Of a stretch of DNA of 64,000 bases, positions 56,635 to 64,000 are shown one piece after another. The stretch is from Bacillus pumilus (GTDB lineage: Bacteria; Bacillota; Bacilli; Bacillales; Bacillaceae), in contig NZ_CP047089.1 of assembly GCF_009937765.1 (NCBI RefSeq), forward strand, positions 1,672,272-1,736,271, given 5' to 3'. Numbering within the stretch: position 1 is the first letter of the stretch; each line of letters begins with the position of its first letter. The translations under genes were made by a program, and so were the position numbers. The notes under the pieces are model-generated. The model saw only the letters and a program-made list of their open reading frames with translations. It did no database searches and was not told the origin of the DNA.

Positions 56635-59600
56635 CTATTCTTTCCGTTTAAATGGGAACCAGTTCGCTGATCCGAACAATTTCACCATCACAGGTACGAA
56701 CAATGGTAGCACAACGAGTGCGTATAGCAAAAGTCCTGTGAGAACGAGTGTTGCAATCTGTAAGAGAGACAGCACTCCTGAAGGAAGCATGGCTGCAAAT
56801 GTTCCTGCCAAAATAACAGCAGCAGACATAATGACAGAGCCCATATTCTTCATTGATTCGGTCATCGCAAACTGAATGTCTTTTGTTTTGTATTCATTGA
56901 ACCTCTCCATTAAGAAAATCGAATAGTCGACTCCGAGCGCCATTAATATCACAAAGCCAAAGAATGGAACCGCCCAGTTAATGCCCGGATAACCGAAGAA
57001 ATGAGTGAAGATAAATTCTGTCATTCCGATAGCTGTAAAGTAGGTCAAAATAAGTGAACCTACCAAGTACAGTGGCATCACAAGCGAACGGAACAGGATC
57101 ACAAGAATGAGAAAAATACCGATCATCATGTAAAGAACCGTCTTATTGAAATCTTGGTCTGAAAGCTGTTTTAAATCAGCATTCATACTTGATACACCTG
57201 AAACACCAAATGATGCATCTTTTAAATTTGTTTCAGGAAGTGCCCGCTCGACAGATGCTTCTACTTGTTTGATCGTCGACAAGGCTTCATTACCATATGG
57301 ATTTTTTTCTAAAATGACATCAATCTTTGTCATCTTGCGGTCATCCGACATGTATGAATCAAATACTTGCTTGAATGCTTTATTTTTTAGCACATCTTTT
57401 GGGATAAACCAGCCGGCCATGTCTTGATCTGGAGCATTTTTCAGTTCGTCTAAGTAGTCACCTGCACCCATTAATCCGCTTGAAATTTTCTCCAAGCCAT
57501 CGACGCTCTTGTTCAGCCCATCAGTTAGTTTGGTCAGATTATCACCAAAGCCGCCAATCTTTTCTTTCATTTGTTTTTGACCATCAATGACTTGCCCTGC
57601 ACCATTTGCAAGCTTTGGCATATTATCAGCTATTTGCCCCTGGCCTTTCGACGTTTTATCCAATCCAGTTTCAATTGCATCTAAGCCAGCAATGAGCTCA
57701 TCGATTTGACTCGTTAAGACTTTTTGCTGCTCTTTCGCTTTTGCGATAAAGGCATCCGCTGCTTCAAGCTGTTTTCTAGCTTCTTTCGCTTGTTTGGCAT
57801 AGCTGTCTGCCTGTTTTGCGCCTTCTTGCAAGGTCGTAGAAAGTTCATTATAGGAAGCTTTGATGGCTTGATACGATTGATTTTCTTTCACCTGCGGAAT
57901 TTGTTTTTCAAGTGTACTAAATTGTTGATTTGCTTGTGTGATTAATGCTTTTACATCCGCTGCAGCAGAAGATGACGTATCCACCTTCGCTAATGCTGCC
58001 TTTAATTCTTTGGAAATGCTTTTATATAGCGACACTTGTTGATTCACTTGTGCGACTTGAGCTGTTAATTCCTTTTTCGCACCTTTAATTTTTTCTTTAA
58101 TCTGTGCAACACCGTTTTTGTTTTGATCGATTCCGCTTTGCAGTTCTCTTAACGATTTTTCGATGTTTTGAATGCCTGTTTTCACTGATTCTGTCCCAGA
58201 AATCAATTTGTTAATGCCTTTTCCAGATGATTTGATTTGCGGTGTTTGATCCTCAATGGATTGACTCATTGTCGTCAGTGCATCTTGTATTTTTTTCAAG
58301 CCTTCATTACTTTTATCAAGTCCGGTATTCAGTTCTTTTGCTTGTGATTTCACGTATAGATCACTCAGCCCTTTACCGACAGGACGTGTCGCACTTCTCA
58401 CTTTACTTACGCCATCTGTTTGTTCAATTGCACGGCTGAGTTTTTCAACAGCAATCAGTCCTTTATTGTTGTCTAACAGATCAGCTGATTTCACAACAAT
58501 CGTTGCAGGTAGAGCTTCTCCTGGTCCAAATTTGTCAGAAATCGTATTGAATGCATTGACTGATTCATATTTATTACCAATTTCATCTAAGCTGTTATAA
58601 GAAAGCGTTCCTTTATACATAAGAATGGGCGGAAGCGTAATGATTCCTACGATTAATAAACTAAAAAGTGGTTTTTTAAATGAAAAGCGACCTGCTGTTT
58701 CCCACATTTTTGACTGCGGATGAGCAATATCACCTTTAATCGGCCAAAATAGCACTTTTCCTAAAACCGCCATAAAGAAAGGAACAATTGTGAGAAGCGC
58801 CACAATGAGCACAGCGACACCAACTGCTACTGCAACAGCTGATTTATAGAGCTGGAATTGCGCCAGGCCAATACATGTAAAGCCGATGAGCACAGCGATT
58901 CCGCTGAATAAAACAGTCTTTCCTGCTGTTTTATACGTAATGAGAATCGCCTCAATTTTATCTTTACCGTGTGCGATCTCTTCTTTAAAGCGGCTGAGAA
59001 GCAGAATGCAGTAGTCCGTTCCTATTCCAAACATGATCGCGACCATGAAGATTTGGGTAAAGGTTGAGAGCGGGAAGTCGAGATATTTAACTAAATAAGC
59101 CACGATGGATTGACTCACCAAATAAGATAGAGCTACTGCGACTAACGGAACGAAAGGTGCCACAGCTGATCTAAAGACAAGGACTAGAACGATGAGAATA
59201 AACCCAATCGTAATGAACTCTGTTTTCTTTAGACCCTCTTGTGAGCTTGTGATCACATCATCATCAATTAACGGCTGTCCTGTCATTTCATATGTCAGAT
59301 TTAAGCTCTTCAGTTTTTCACTGACTCTTTCTTTAAAATCAGAAGCTTTGATTTTGTTTGAGTCATATGTAACTGGAACAAGAAGTGTCGTTCGATCTTT
59401 AGAGAGCATCTGTTTTTTGATATCTTTATTGGCGTCAAAATACGAAGTGATGTCCTCGACATGTAGATCTTGATCCTTTTCTAAAATCTCCATTGCTTTT
59501 TTTAAAGATGTTTCTCTTTCTTTGACGATGTTCTTTTCTTGAAAGACAATGACAATTGATTTTTCTGTATCACCGTTTTCAGACATTTTATTTAATAACT

Positions 59601-59754
59601 GATTTGCATATGAGGACTTATAGCCGTCTGGTACTGAAATTTGTCCTTTTTCTTTTGTTAATTGCGCCATATTAGGAGCGGTGATAAGTAACACTGCCGC
59701 TAATACGATCCATAAAATCGTGATCAGCCATCTACCCTTTATGATTGCTCTCAT
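56635..59754 (-). CDS. MMPL-family (RND superfamily) transporter, coiled-coil insert
   Basis: 1039 residues. TM1 (WLITILWIVLAAVLLI), an outer loop, then TM2-6 with GIGTDYCILLLSRFKEE, the MMPL proton-relay signature. A second outer region of about 430 residues (roughly 400-830) is largely heptad-like coiled coil (KSNEGLKKIQDALTTMSQSI, ALAKVDTSSSAAADVKALIT) as in YhgE/Pip-type proteins. TM7-12 carry the second signature ALGVDYSIFLMERFNEY. It resembles B. subtilis YdgH, which also has a MarR gene (ydgG) next to it. The start overlaps the MarR gene end by 23 bases. Substrate unknown. Confidence 0.9.
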   Translation of the reverse strand: MRAIIKGRWLITILWIVLAAVLLITAPNMAQLTKEKGQISVPDGYKSSYANQLLNKMSENGDTEKSIVIVFQEKNIVKERETSLKKAMEILEKDQDLHVEDITSYFDANKDIKKQMLSKDRTTLLVPVTYDSNKIKASDFKERVSEKLKSLNLTYEMTGQPLIDDDVITSSQEGLKKTEFITIGFILIVLVLVFRSAVAPFVPLVAVALSYLVSQSIVAYLVKYLDFPLSTFTQIFMVAIMFGIGTDYCILLLSRFKEEIAHGKDKIEAILITYKTAGKTVLFSGIAVLIGFTCIGLAQFQLYKSAVAVAVGVAVLIVALLTIVPFFMAVLGKVLFWPIKGDIAHPQSKMWETAGRFSFKKPLFSLLIVGIITLPPILMYKGTLSYNSLDEIGNKYESVNAFNTISDKFGPGEALPATIVVKSADLLDNNKGLIAVEKLSRAIEQTDGVSKVRSATRPVGKGLSDLYVKSQAKELNTGLDKSNEGLKKIQDALTTMSQSIEDQTPQIKSSGKGINKLISGTESVKTGIQNIEKSLRELQSGIDQNKNGVAQIKEKIKGAKKELTAQVAQVNQQVSLYKSISKELKAALAKVDTSSSAAADVKALITQANQQFSTLEKQIPQVKENQSYQAIKASYNELSTTLQEGAKQADSYAKQAKEARKQLEAADAFIAKAKEQQKVLTSQIDELIAGLDAIETGLDKTSKGQGQIADNMPKLANGAGQVIDGQKQMKEKIGGFGDNLTKLTDGLNKSVDGLEKISSGLMGAGDYLDELKNAPDQDMAGWFIPKDVLKNKAFKQVFDSYMSDDRKMTKIDVILEKNPYGNEALSTIKQVEASVERALPETNLKDASFGVSGVSSMNADLKQLSDQDFNKTVLYMMIGIFLILVILFRSLVMPLYLVGSLILTYFTAIGMTEFIFTHFFGYPGINWAVPFFGFVILMALGVDYSIFLMERFNEYKTKDIQFAMTESMKNMGSVIMSAAVILAGTFAAMLPSGVLSLLQIATLVLTGLLLYALVVLPLFVPVMVKLFGSANWFPFKRKE

Positions 59755-60208
59755 TAGTACTTTGTGCCTCCTCTTCGATGATTACTTGATAGATCTTTTC
59801 ATATGTTTGAATAAATGATTCCATTTCTTTTTCTTCCAGTTTTTCAAAATAAGATCGAACTAAATCCTGAAGCTGTTTTTCCATTCGGCTGACCACATCT
59901 TTGCCCTCTGGCGTAACGTACAGGTGAACATTTCTTCGATCGGCTTGATCATGCTTGCGGACAATATAGTTTTTTGTAAAAAGACGATTGGTCATGGAAG
60001 TTACCGCACTTTTGTTCACATTACATACATTTGCAAGGTCAGTTGACGTACATCCAGGATGTAAATTGATGTATCGAAGTGAGTAATACTGATCAAGTGT
60101 CAGCTCTTTATCAAGCTTTTCCGTGATCATACTCGATACCTTTTTTTCCATCATGAGATAGACGTCTGCATATCTCTGAATGAGCTGTGCAATTTTATTT
60201 TGTTCCAT
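59732..60208 (-). CDS. MarR-family regulator of the MMPL transporter
   Basis: 158 residues. Winged helix: YYSLRYINLHPGCTSTDLAN, CNVNKSAVTSMTNRLFTKNY, RKHDQADRRNVHLYVTPEGK. It is coupled to the transporter gene (23-base overlap) and has direct repeats in its own promoter, so it probably represses the pair until an inducer binds. Similar in setting to B. subtilis ydgG. AAAGGAGC precedes ATG 60208. Confidence 0.92.
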   Translation of the reverse strand: MEQNKIAQLIQRYADVYLMMEKKVSSMITEKLDKELTLDQYYSLRYINLHPGCTSTDLANVCNVNKSAVTSMTNRLFTKNYIVRKHDQADRRNVHLYVTPEGKDVVSRMEKQLQDLVRSYFEKLEEKEMESFIQTYEKIYQVIIEEEAQSTNESNHKG

Positions 60209-60220
60209 ATGTTGCTCCTT

Positions 60221-60276
60221 TTAGTTTAAGTGTTTAACTATTAAAGAGTTTAACTAATGAACAAAATGATTGTCAA
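60221..60276 (-). promoter_or_regulatory. promoter and candidate MarR operator
   Basis: TTGACA (60271-60276), 17 bases, TTAAAC (60248-60253). GTTTAACTA is repeated directly at 60232-60240 and 60248-60256, and TTAGTTTAAG (60221-60230) forms an inverted copy. One repeat covers the -10, suited to repression. Confidence 0.65.
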
Positions 60277-60316
60277 TGAAAATCCTCACAAATCACAGGC
60301 TTTTATTCATTAGACA

Positions 60317-60356
60317 TAAAAAAGACAAACTCATTAAATCTGAGTTTGCCTTTTTT
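60317..60356. terminator. ymfH terminator
   Basis: AAAAAAGACAAACTCA and TGAGTTTGCCTTTTTT form a long stem with one mismatch. It separates ymfFH from the MarR-MMPL pair. Confidence 0.88.
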
Positions 60357-60358
60357 CA

Positions 60359-61651
60359 TTATTTTGTTTTCGGAACGACTTTGAAAACAGACATCCGTTC
60401 TTCGTCAATTTCTTCCTCTAAAATGTGCTGAATGTCAGTTAATTGGATCTGTTCCAGCATGGTCACGACATCAAATAAGCTCATGTCTAAAAATGCATAT
60501 CGAGTGAATTGGTTCGCAATGTATTCAGGAGAATTCATGGCTTTTAAAAAGCTGCCGATTTTCTTCTTGCGCGCGAGCTCGATTTTCTCTTCTGAGATCA
60601 AGTTCTTTGCTTGAAGAAGGGTTTCTTTTAATACTTTCGCCAATTGATCAGGATCATTTGTGTCTCCACCAACTGACGTGAAGCCGAAGCCGCCTTCTTC
60701 TGTATAATCGTAGCTGAAGGTCTCATCAATTAAACCTTTTTCATACATTTGTTCATATTGTAAGGAGCTTTTACCAAACAACGTCTCTAAAATGAGATTC
60801 ATACCGAGTTCATGTTTTAGCAGATCATTTCCTTTTTTATGAGGATTCTTTGTTTTTAATCCAAACATACATTTCGAGCCTTGTACGTTCATTGGAAGTT
60901 CGTACTCTTTTCGGTACACACCTTCAGGCTCGTTGATGTCTTTTCGTTTAATCTCTGGCTGATCTGTAAATGGCTTTTTCGCCTGATTTGCTCGAACTTG
61001 ATCTAATATTTGCTGCGGATCAACGGGACCGACAACAAATAAAAGCATATTGCTTGGATGATAGAACGTTTCATAGCATTCGTACAAATGATCTTTTGTA
61101 ATCGGAGCAATGCTTTCTACAGTTCCAGCTATATCAATTCTTACAGGGTGCTCTTGATATAGATTTTCAATCAGACCGAAGAATAAACGCCAGTCCGGAT
61201 TGTCATCATACATGTTAATCTCTTGACCAATGATGCCCTTTTCTTTTTCGACCGTTTTTTCAGTAAAATAAGGCTCTTGGACAAAATCAATGAGTGTCTC
61301 AAGGTTTTGTTCAACATTTGAAGTGCTTGAGAATAAGTAAGCTGTTCTCGTAAATGTCGTAAAAGCATTTGCGGATGCCCCTTGTTTACTAAATGTATGG
61401 AATACGTCTCCATCTTCTTTTTCAAACAGTTTATGCTCTAAGAAATGGGCAATTCCGTCAGGCACTCGAATCATGTCTTCTTTACCAAGCGGCACAAATT
61501 CGTTATCGACAGAGCCATATTTGGTTGTAAAAGTTGCATAGGTTTTGTTAAACCCTTGCTTTGGGAGCACATAGACGTCAAGTCCGCTCTCCATTTTTTC
61601 GTGATATACCGTTTCTTGCAGCTGGTCGAATTGAATTGTTTTCACTGTCAT
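60359..61651 (-). CDS. ymfH: M16 zinc peptidase-like protein YmfH
   Basis: 430 residues. It keeps the inverted zinc motif HFLEHKLFE (H-x-x-E-H, about residue 70) and the distal Glu region EKEKGIIGQEINMYDDNPDW, so it is probably the active subunit of the pair with YmfF. Homologues process peptides; in B. subtilis the pair is linked to production or processing of small secreted peptides. The ATG overlaps the ymfF stop by four bases. Confidence 0.94.
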   Translation of the reverse strand: MTVKTIQFDQLQETVYHEKMESGLDVYVLPKQGFNKTYATFTTKYGSVDNEFVPLGKEDMIRVPDGIAHFLEHKLFEKEDGDVFHTFSKQGASANAFTTFTRTAYLFSSTSNVEQNLETLIDFVQEPYFTEKTVEKEKGIIGQEINMYDDNPDWRLFFGLIENLYQEHPVRIDIAGTVESIAPITKDHLYECYETFYHPSNMLLFVVGPVDPQQILDQVRANQAKKPFTDQPEIKRKDINEPEGVYRKEYELPMNVQGSKCMFGLKTKNPHKKGNDLLKHELGMNLILETLFGKSSLQYEQMYEKGLIDETFSYDYTEEGGFGFTSVGGDTNDPDQLAKVLKETLLQAKNLISEEKIELARKKKIGSFLKAMNSPEYIANQFTRYAFLDMSLFDVVTMLEQIQLTDIQHILEEEIDEERMSVFKVVPKTK

Positions 61652-62928
61652 GAAGCACCCTCCGTTCCTTTAAGAAAATAGGTCGTATCCCATTCGATTT
61701 TCTGACCCACTTTGATGATGTCCTCTTTTGTCACTCGATCAAGTGCTTGTAAAAAGGAATCAAGCGTTTCTCCTGTTGGCACAACGGCATGCTGATACAG
61801 GTATTCTGCTGTCCCATAAGATGTATCGATCGTTTCAAGAAGCTGATTTTTGACGACAGCTTTTGTTTGGTCAATCGCTTCATCTGAAAAATCACCTTTT
61901 TGCATCGCTTCAAATTGTTCTTTAATGATGTCTACTGCCTGCTGATAGTTGCCGACTTCAATCCCTGACATGACCATCATCAAACCTTTAAAGCTCTCGA
62001 GTCTAGACACAGCATAATACGCAAGACTTGCTTTTTCCCGAACATTGATAAATAGCTTCGAGTGCGAGAACCCACCGAATATACCATTAAACAAATGCAA
62101 AGCCGGATAATCGTCATCTGCAATCGTCGTATGCGTGCGAAAGCCGATATTCAGCTTCCCTTGCTTCACGTCTTCTTCATCGATGACTTCTTTTGCTTCT
62201 CTTTGCGTGCTTGCTGATTCAGCGTGTTGTTTGACCGGTTCTCTATCACTTGTTTTGAAGTATTGAGAGACCATCCGGCTGATGTCTTGTTCGTCTACAT
62301 CTCCCACAACATAAAGATCAAGCTGATTTGTTTGAAGCGCATGCTGATATGCTTCAAACAGCGAATGAGCGGTGATTGTTTCGATATCTTCCATTTCTCC
62401 ATTGACGTGCAGTGCATACGGTTCACCTTTGCACATTTCCTGCACAAGTCTTAAGTTTGAGTAACGCATTTTATCATCATACACTGCTTGAATCCGCTGT
62501 TTTAAAGTGCGTTTTTCTTGATCTACATATAATTGACTGAACGCTCCATCTTCAACATACGGATGGAATAGTAGATCAGATAGTAAGGCAATTCCTTTTT
62601 CTAGTAAAGGGGTTTGATCCTTTAAATATTTTTCATTTGCCATTTCCAGGCGGAAGGTAATGATGTGATTCTCTCCTTTTTTCGCCATGTCTGCTGAAAC
62701 AGTCGCACCATAAAGCTCATCAAAATAAGCACGCAATTCTCCTGTTTTCGGCATTTTCTCTGTTCCTCTTAACAGCACATGCGGGAAAAGTGAACGCATG
62801 GTGACATCATCTTTCGATAGAGGCGCGAGCATTTTAAAAAGGATTGTGACCGTTTTAAATTTTTCTGTTTTGACAATATGAGTATGAAGACCAGGTGTGT
62901 CTAGTGTCTTCTCTTGTAAGTACGTCAT
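61648..62928 (-). CDS. ymfF: M16-like peptidase partner YmfF (no zinc site)
   Basis: 426 residues with the M16 fold (LFPHVLLRGTEKMPKTGELR, FDELYGATVSADMAKKGENH, GFRTHTTIADDDYPALHLFN, GGFSHSKLFINVREKASLAY). The H-x-x-E-H motif is absent at the expected place (SLFPHVLLRGTEK), so it should be the non-catalytic substrate-binding half of a heterodimer with YmfH. Translationally coupled to ymfH. Length and order match B. subtilis. Confidence 0.93.
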   Translation of the reverse strand: MTYLQEKTLDTPGLHTHIVKTEKFKTVTILFKMLAPLSKDDVTMRSLFPHVLLRGTEKMPKTGELRAYFDELYGATVSADMAKKGENHIITFRLEMANEKYLKDQTPLLEKGIALLSDLLFHPYVEDGAFSQLYVDQEKRTLKQRIQAVYDDKMRYSNLRLVQEMCKGEPYALHVNGEMEDIETITAHSLFEAYQHALQTNQLDLYVVGDVDEQDISRMVSQYFKTSDREPVKQHAESASTQREAKEVIDEEDVKQGKLNIGFRTHTTIADDDYPALHLFNGIFGGFSHSKLFINVREKASLAYYAVSRLESFKGLMMVMSGIEVGNYQQAVDIIKEQFEAMQKGDFSDEAIDQTKAVVKNQLLETIDTSYGTAEYLYQHAVVPTGETLDSFLQALDRVTKEDIIKVGQKIEWDTTYFLKGTEGAS

Positions 62929-63036
62929 GAGAAACCTCCTTTGTTCATCCTATTTATTATGTATTAGAACATAGCTGATATATACGTAAAACAGCCATTT
63001 AATAGACATTATATCAATCAGAGGAAAGGATAGGAA

Positions 63037-63066
63037 ATAAAAACGCCTCTGCTATAAGCAGAGACG
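63037..63066 (-). terminator. terminator of the right-edge MMPL gene
   Basis: GCGTCTCTGCT-TAT-AGCAGAGGCG followed by TTTTTATTT on the minus strand. Confidence 0.9.
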
Positions 63067-63073
63067 CTGGTCG

Positions 63074-64000
63074 TTATTTCATTCTAAAAGGCCACCAATT
63101 CCATTTTCCGAAAATGCGAACCATGACCGGAATAAAAAGTGGTAATACAACAAACGCATATAATAAAAGTCCAATGAGTATGACCGTTGCAATTTCAACA
63201 AGTGACAAGACACCGGACGGTAGCATAGCGGCGAAGGTCCCCGCTAATATCGCGACTGCTGAAATAATGACAGAACCCATATTTCTCATCGCTGATATCA
63301 TTGATGCTTGCACATGCTCTCCCTTCCATTCATTAAAGCGATCCATTAGGAAGATCGAATAATCAATACCTAAGGTGACAAGAATGACAAAGCTGAAAAA
63401 TGGGACAGCCCAGCTGAGACCGTCGTAGCCAAAAAATGTTTTGAATATCCATTCTGTTAATCCGACGGATGTAAAATACGTTAAAATGAGTGAAAGTGTT
63501 AAGTATATCGGCATGACGATCGACCGTAATAATATAATTAAAATAATAAAGATGCCAGCTAGCATAAAAATGACTGTTCGAATAAAGTCACCGTCAGATG
63601 TTTCTTTTAAATCTACATTTAAACTTGAAATACCAGACACGCCGTAATTTGCATTCTTTAACCCGCTGACAGGTAAATATTGATCAAGGGTTTCTTCAAT
63701 TTTTGCAACGCCTTTCATCGCTTCATTGCTGTATGGATTCACATTTAAAATAACTTCTAAGGTTGTCAGTTTACGATCTGGAGACATATACGTTTGAAAG
63801 ATTTGCTTAAATTCATGGCGTTTTAGCACTTCTTCTGGAATAAACCAGCCCGTTATTTCTTCATCTGGCGCTTGCTGAAGCTGGTTTAAATAGCCGTCAG
63901 CCTCTGTGAAGCCACTTTTGACCTGCTCGAGCCCTTCAATACTTTCACCTAATCCATCTGTTAATAATGTGAGTTTTGATGAAAGCTGATTAAATCCTTT
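63074..64000 (-). CDS. second MMPL-family transporter, C-terminal part (runs off window)
   Basis: The frame is open from the right edge (GFNQLSSKLTLLTDGLGESI) to the stop at 63074, so 308 C-terminal residues are visible. It closely parallels the end of the 56635-59754 product: GWFIPEEVLKRHEFKQIF (GWFIPKDVLKNKAFKQVF there), GVSGISSLNVDLKE, six membrane helices, and LGIDYSIFLMDRFNEW. It is a paralogue of the same YdgH-like family. The N-terminus, promoter and any partner regulator lie outside the window. Confidence 0.9.
   Translation of the reverse strand, partial: KGFNQLSSKLTLLTDGLGESIEGLEQVKSGFTEADGYLNQLQQAPDEEITGWFIPEEVLKRHEFKQIFQTYMSPDRKLTTLEVILNVNPYSNEAMKGVAKIEETLDQYLPVSGLKNANYGVSGISSLNVDLKETSDGDFIRTVIFMLAGIFIILIILLRSIVMPIYLTLSLILTYFTSVGLTEWIFKTFFGYDGLSWAVPFFSFVILVTLGIDYSIFLMDRFNEWKGEHVQASMISAMRNMGSVIISAVAILAGTFAAMLPSGVLSLVEIATVILIGLLLYAFVVLPLFIPVMVRIFGKWNWWPFRMK

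Overview
The window is chromosomal DNA of a spore-forming Bacillus, most likely of the B. pumilus / B. safensis / B. altitudinis group. This is inferred from a B. subtilis-like gene order (glnA, glnR, ynbB, hflX, spoVK, cwlC, ymaB, nrdFEI, ymzA, ymzC, hfq, miaA, ymaF, ymaG, ebrAB, ymaDC, aprX ... mutL, mutS, cotE, ymcA, miaB, kbl, tdh, spoVS, ymdB, rny, pbpX, recA, cinA, pgsA, ymfM, ymfK, ymfJ, ymfI, ymfH, ymfF) with diverged proteins and different insertions between the shared genes. Most core genes lie on the minus strand. No rRNA, tRNA or CRISPR array was seen.

Layout. (1) 1-4133: a plus-strand run of eight small, AT-rich genes (a DUF2750 protein and seven unrecognised proteins, several related to each other), which looks like the immunity-gene tail of a polymorphic toxin locus whose toxin would lie left of the window. 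A membrane-anchored esterase follows (4187-5062). (2) 5508-9506: a decayed mobile region holding a truncated NRPS gene, an IS3-type end fragment, small phage-like genes (one with a frameshift and a nonsense codon), a CotD-like coat gene, orphan terminators and a 5'-truncated tyrosine integrase that abuts the glnA terminator. (3) 9549-16850: nitrogen control (glnRA with two GlnR-type sites), ynbB, the GTPase HflX, and the sporulation genes spoVK and cwlC. (4) 16935-26127: class Ib ribonucleotide reductase with NrdR boxes, hfq and miaA, coat-related genes, and a TetR-EbrAB efflux operon. (5) 26713-32608: the interval that in B. subtilis holds the pks (bacillaene) cluster. Here it holds aprX, a Rap phosphatase, a second poly-gamma-glutamate hydrolase, a CarD-type regulator, two Cys/His-rich coat-like genes and the biofilm hydrophobin bslA. 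(6) 32684-42667: mutSL, cotE, ymcA, miaB and the threonine-degradation pair tdh-kbl, with a tiny unannotated peptide gene between cotE and ymcA. (7) 42841-56603: an RND exporter inserted next to spoVS, then ymdB, rny, pbpX, LexA-controlled recA, cinA, pgsA, ymfM, ymfK, ymfJ and ymfI. (8) 56635-64000: two large MMPL transporters flank the M16 peptidase pair ymfFH. One is coupled to a MarR regulator; the other runs off the right edge.

Themes. Sporulation and biofilm functions recur (spoVK, cwlC, ymaG, cotE, spoVS, bslA, ymcA, ymdB), as do DNA repair (mutSL, recA, cinA), RNA metabolism (rny, hfq, miaA, miaB) and efflux. The best candidates for undescribed biology are the 24-codon gene with its own promoter and a 15-bp perfect hairpin at 38026-38246, the palindrome pair in the rap promoter with no usual phr gene, the immunity-like array, and the small His/Cys-rich genes beside bslA.
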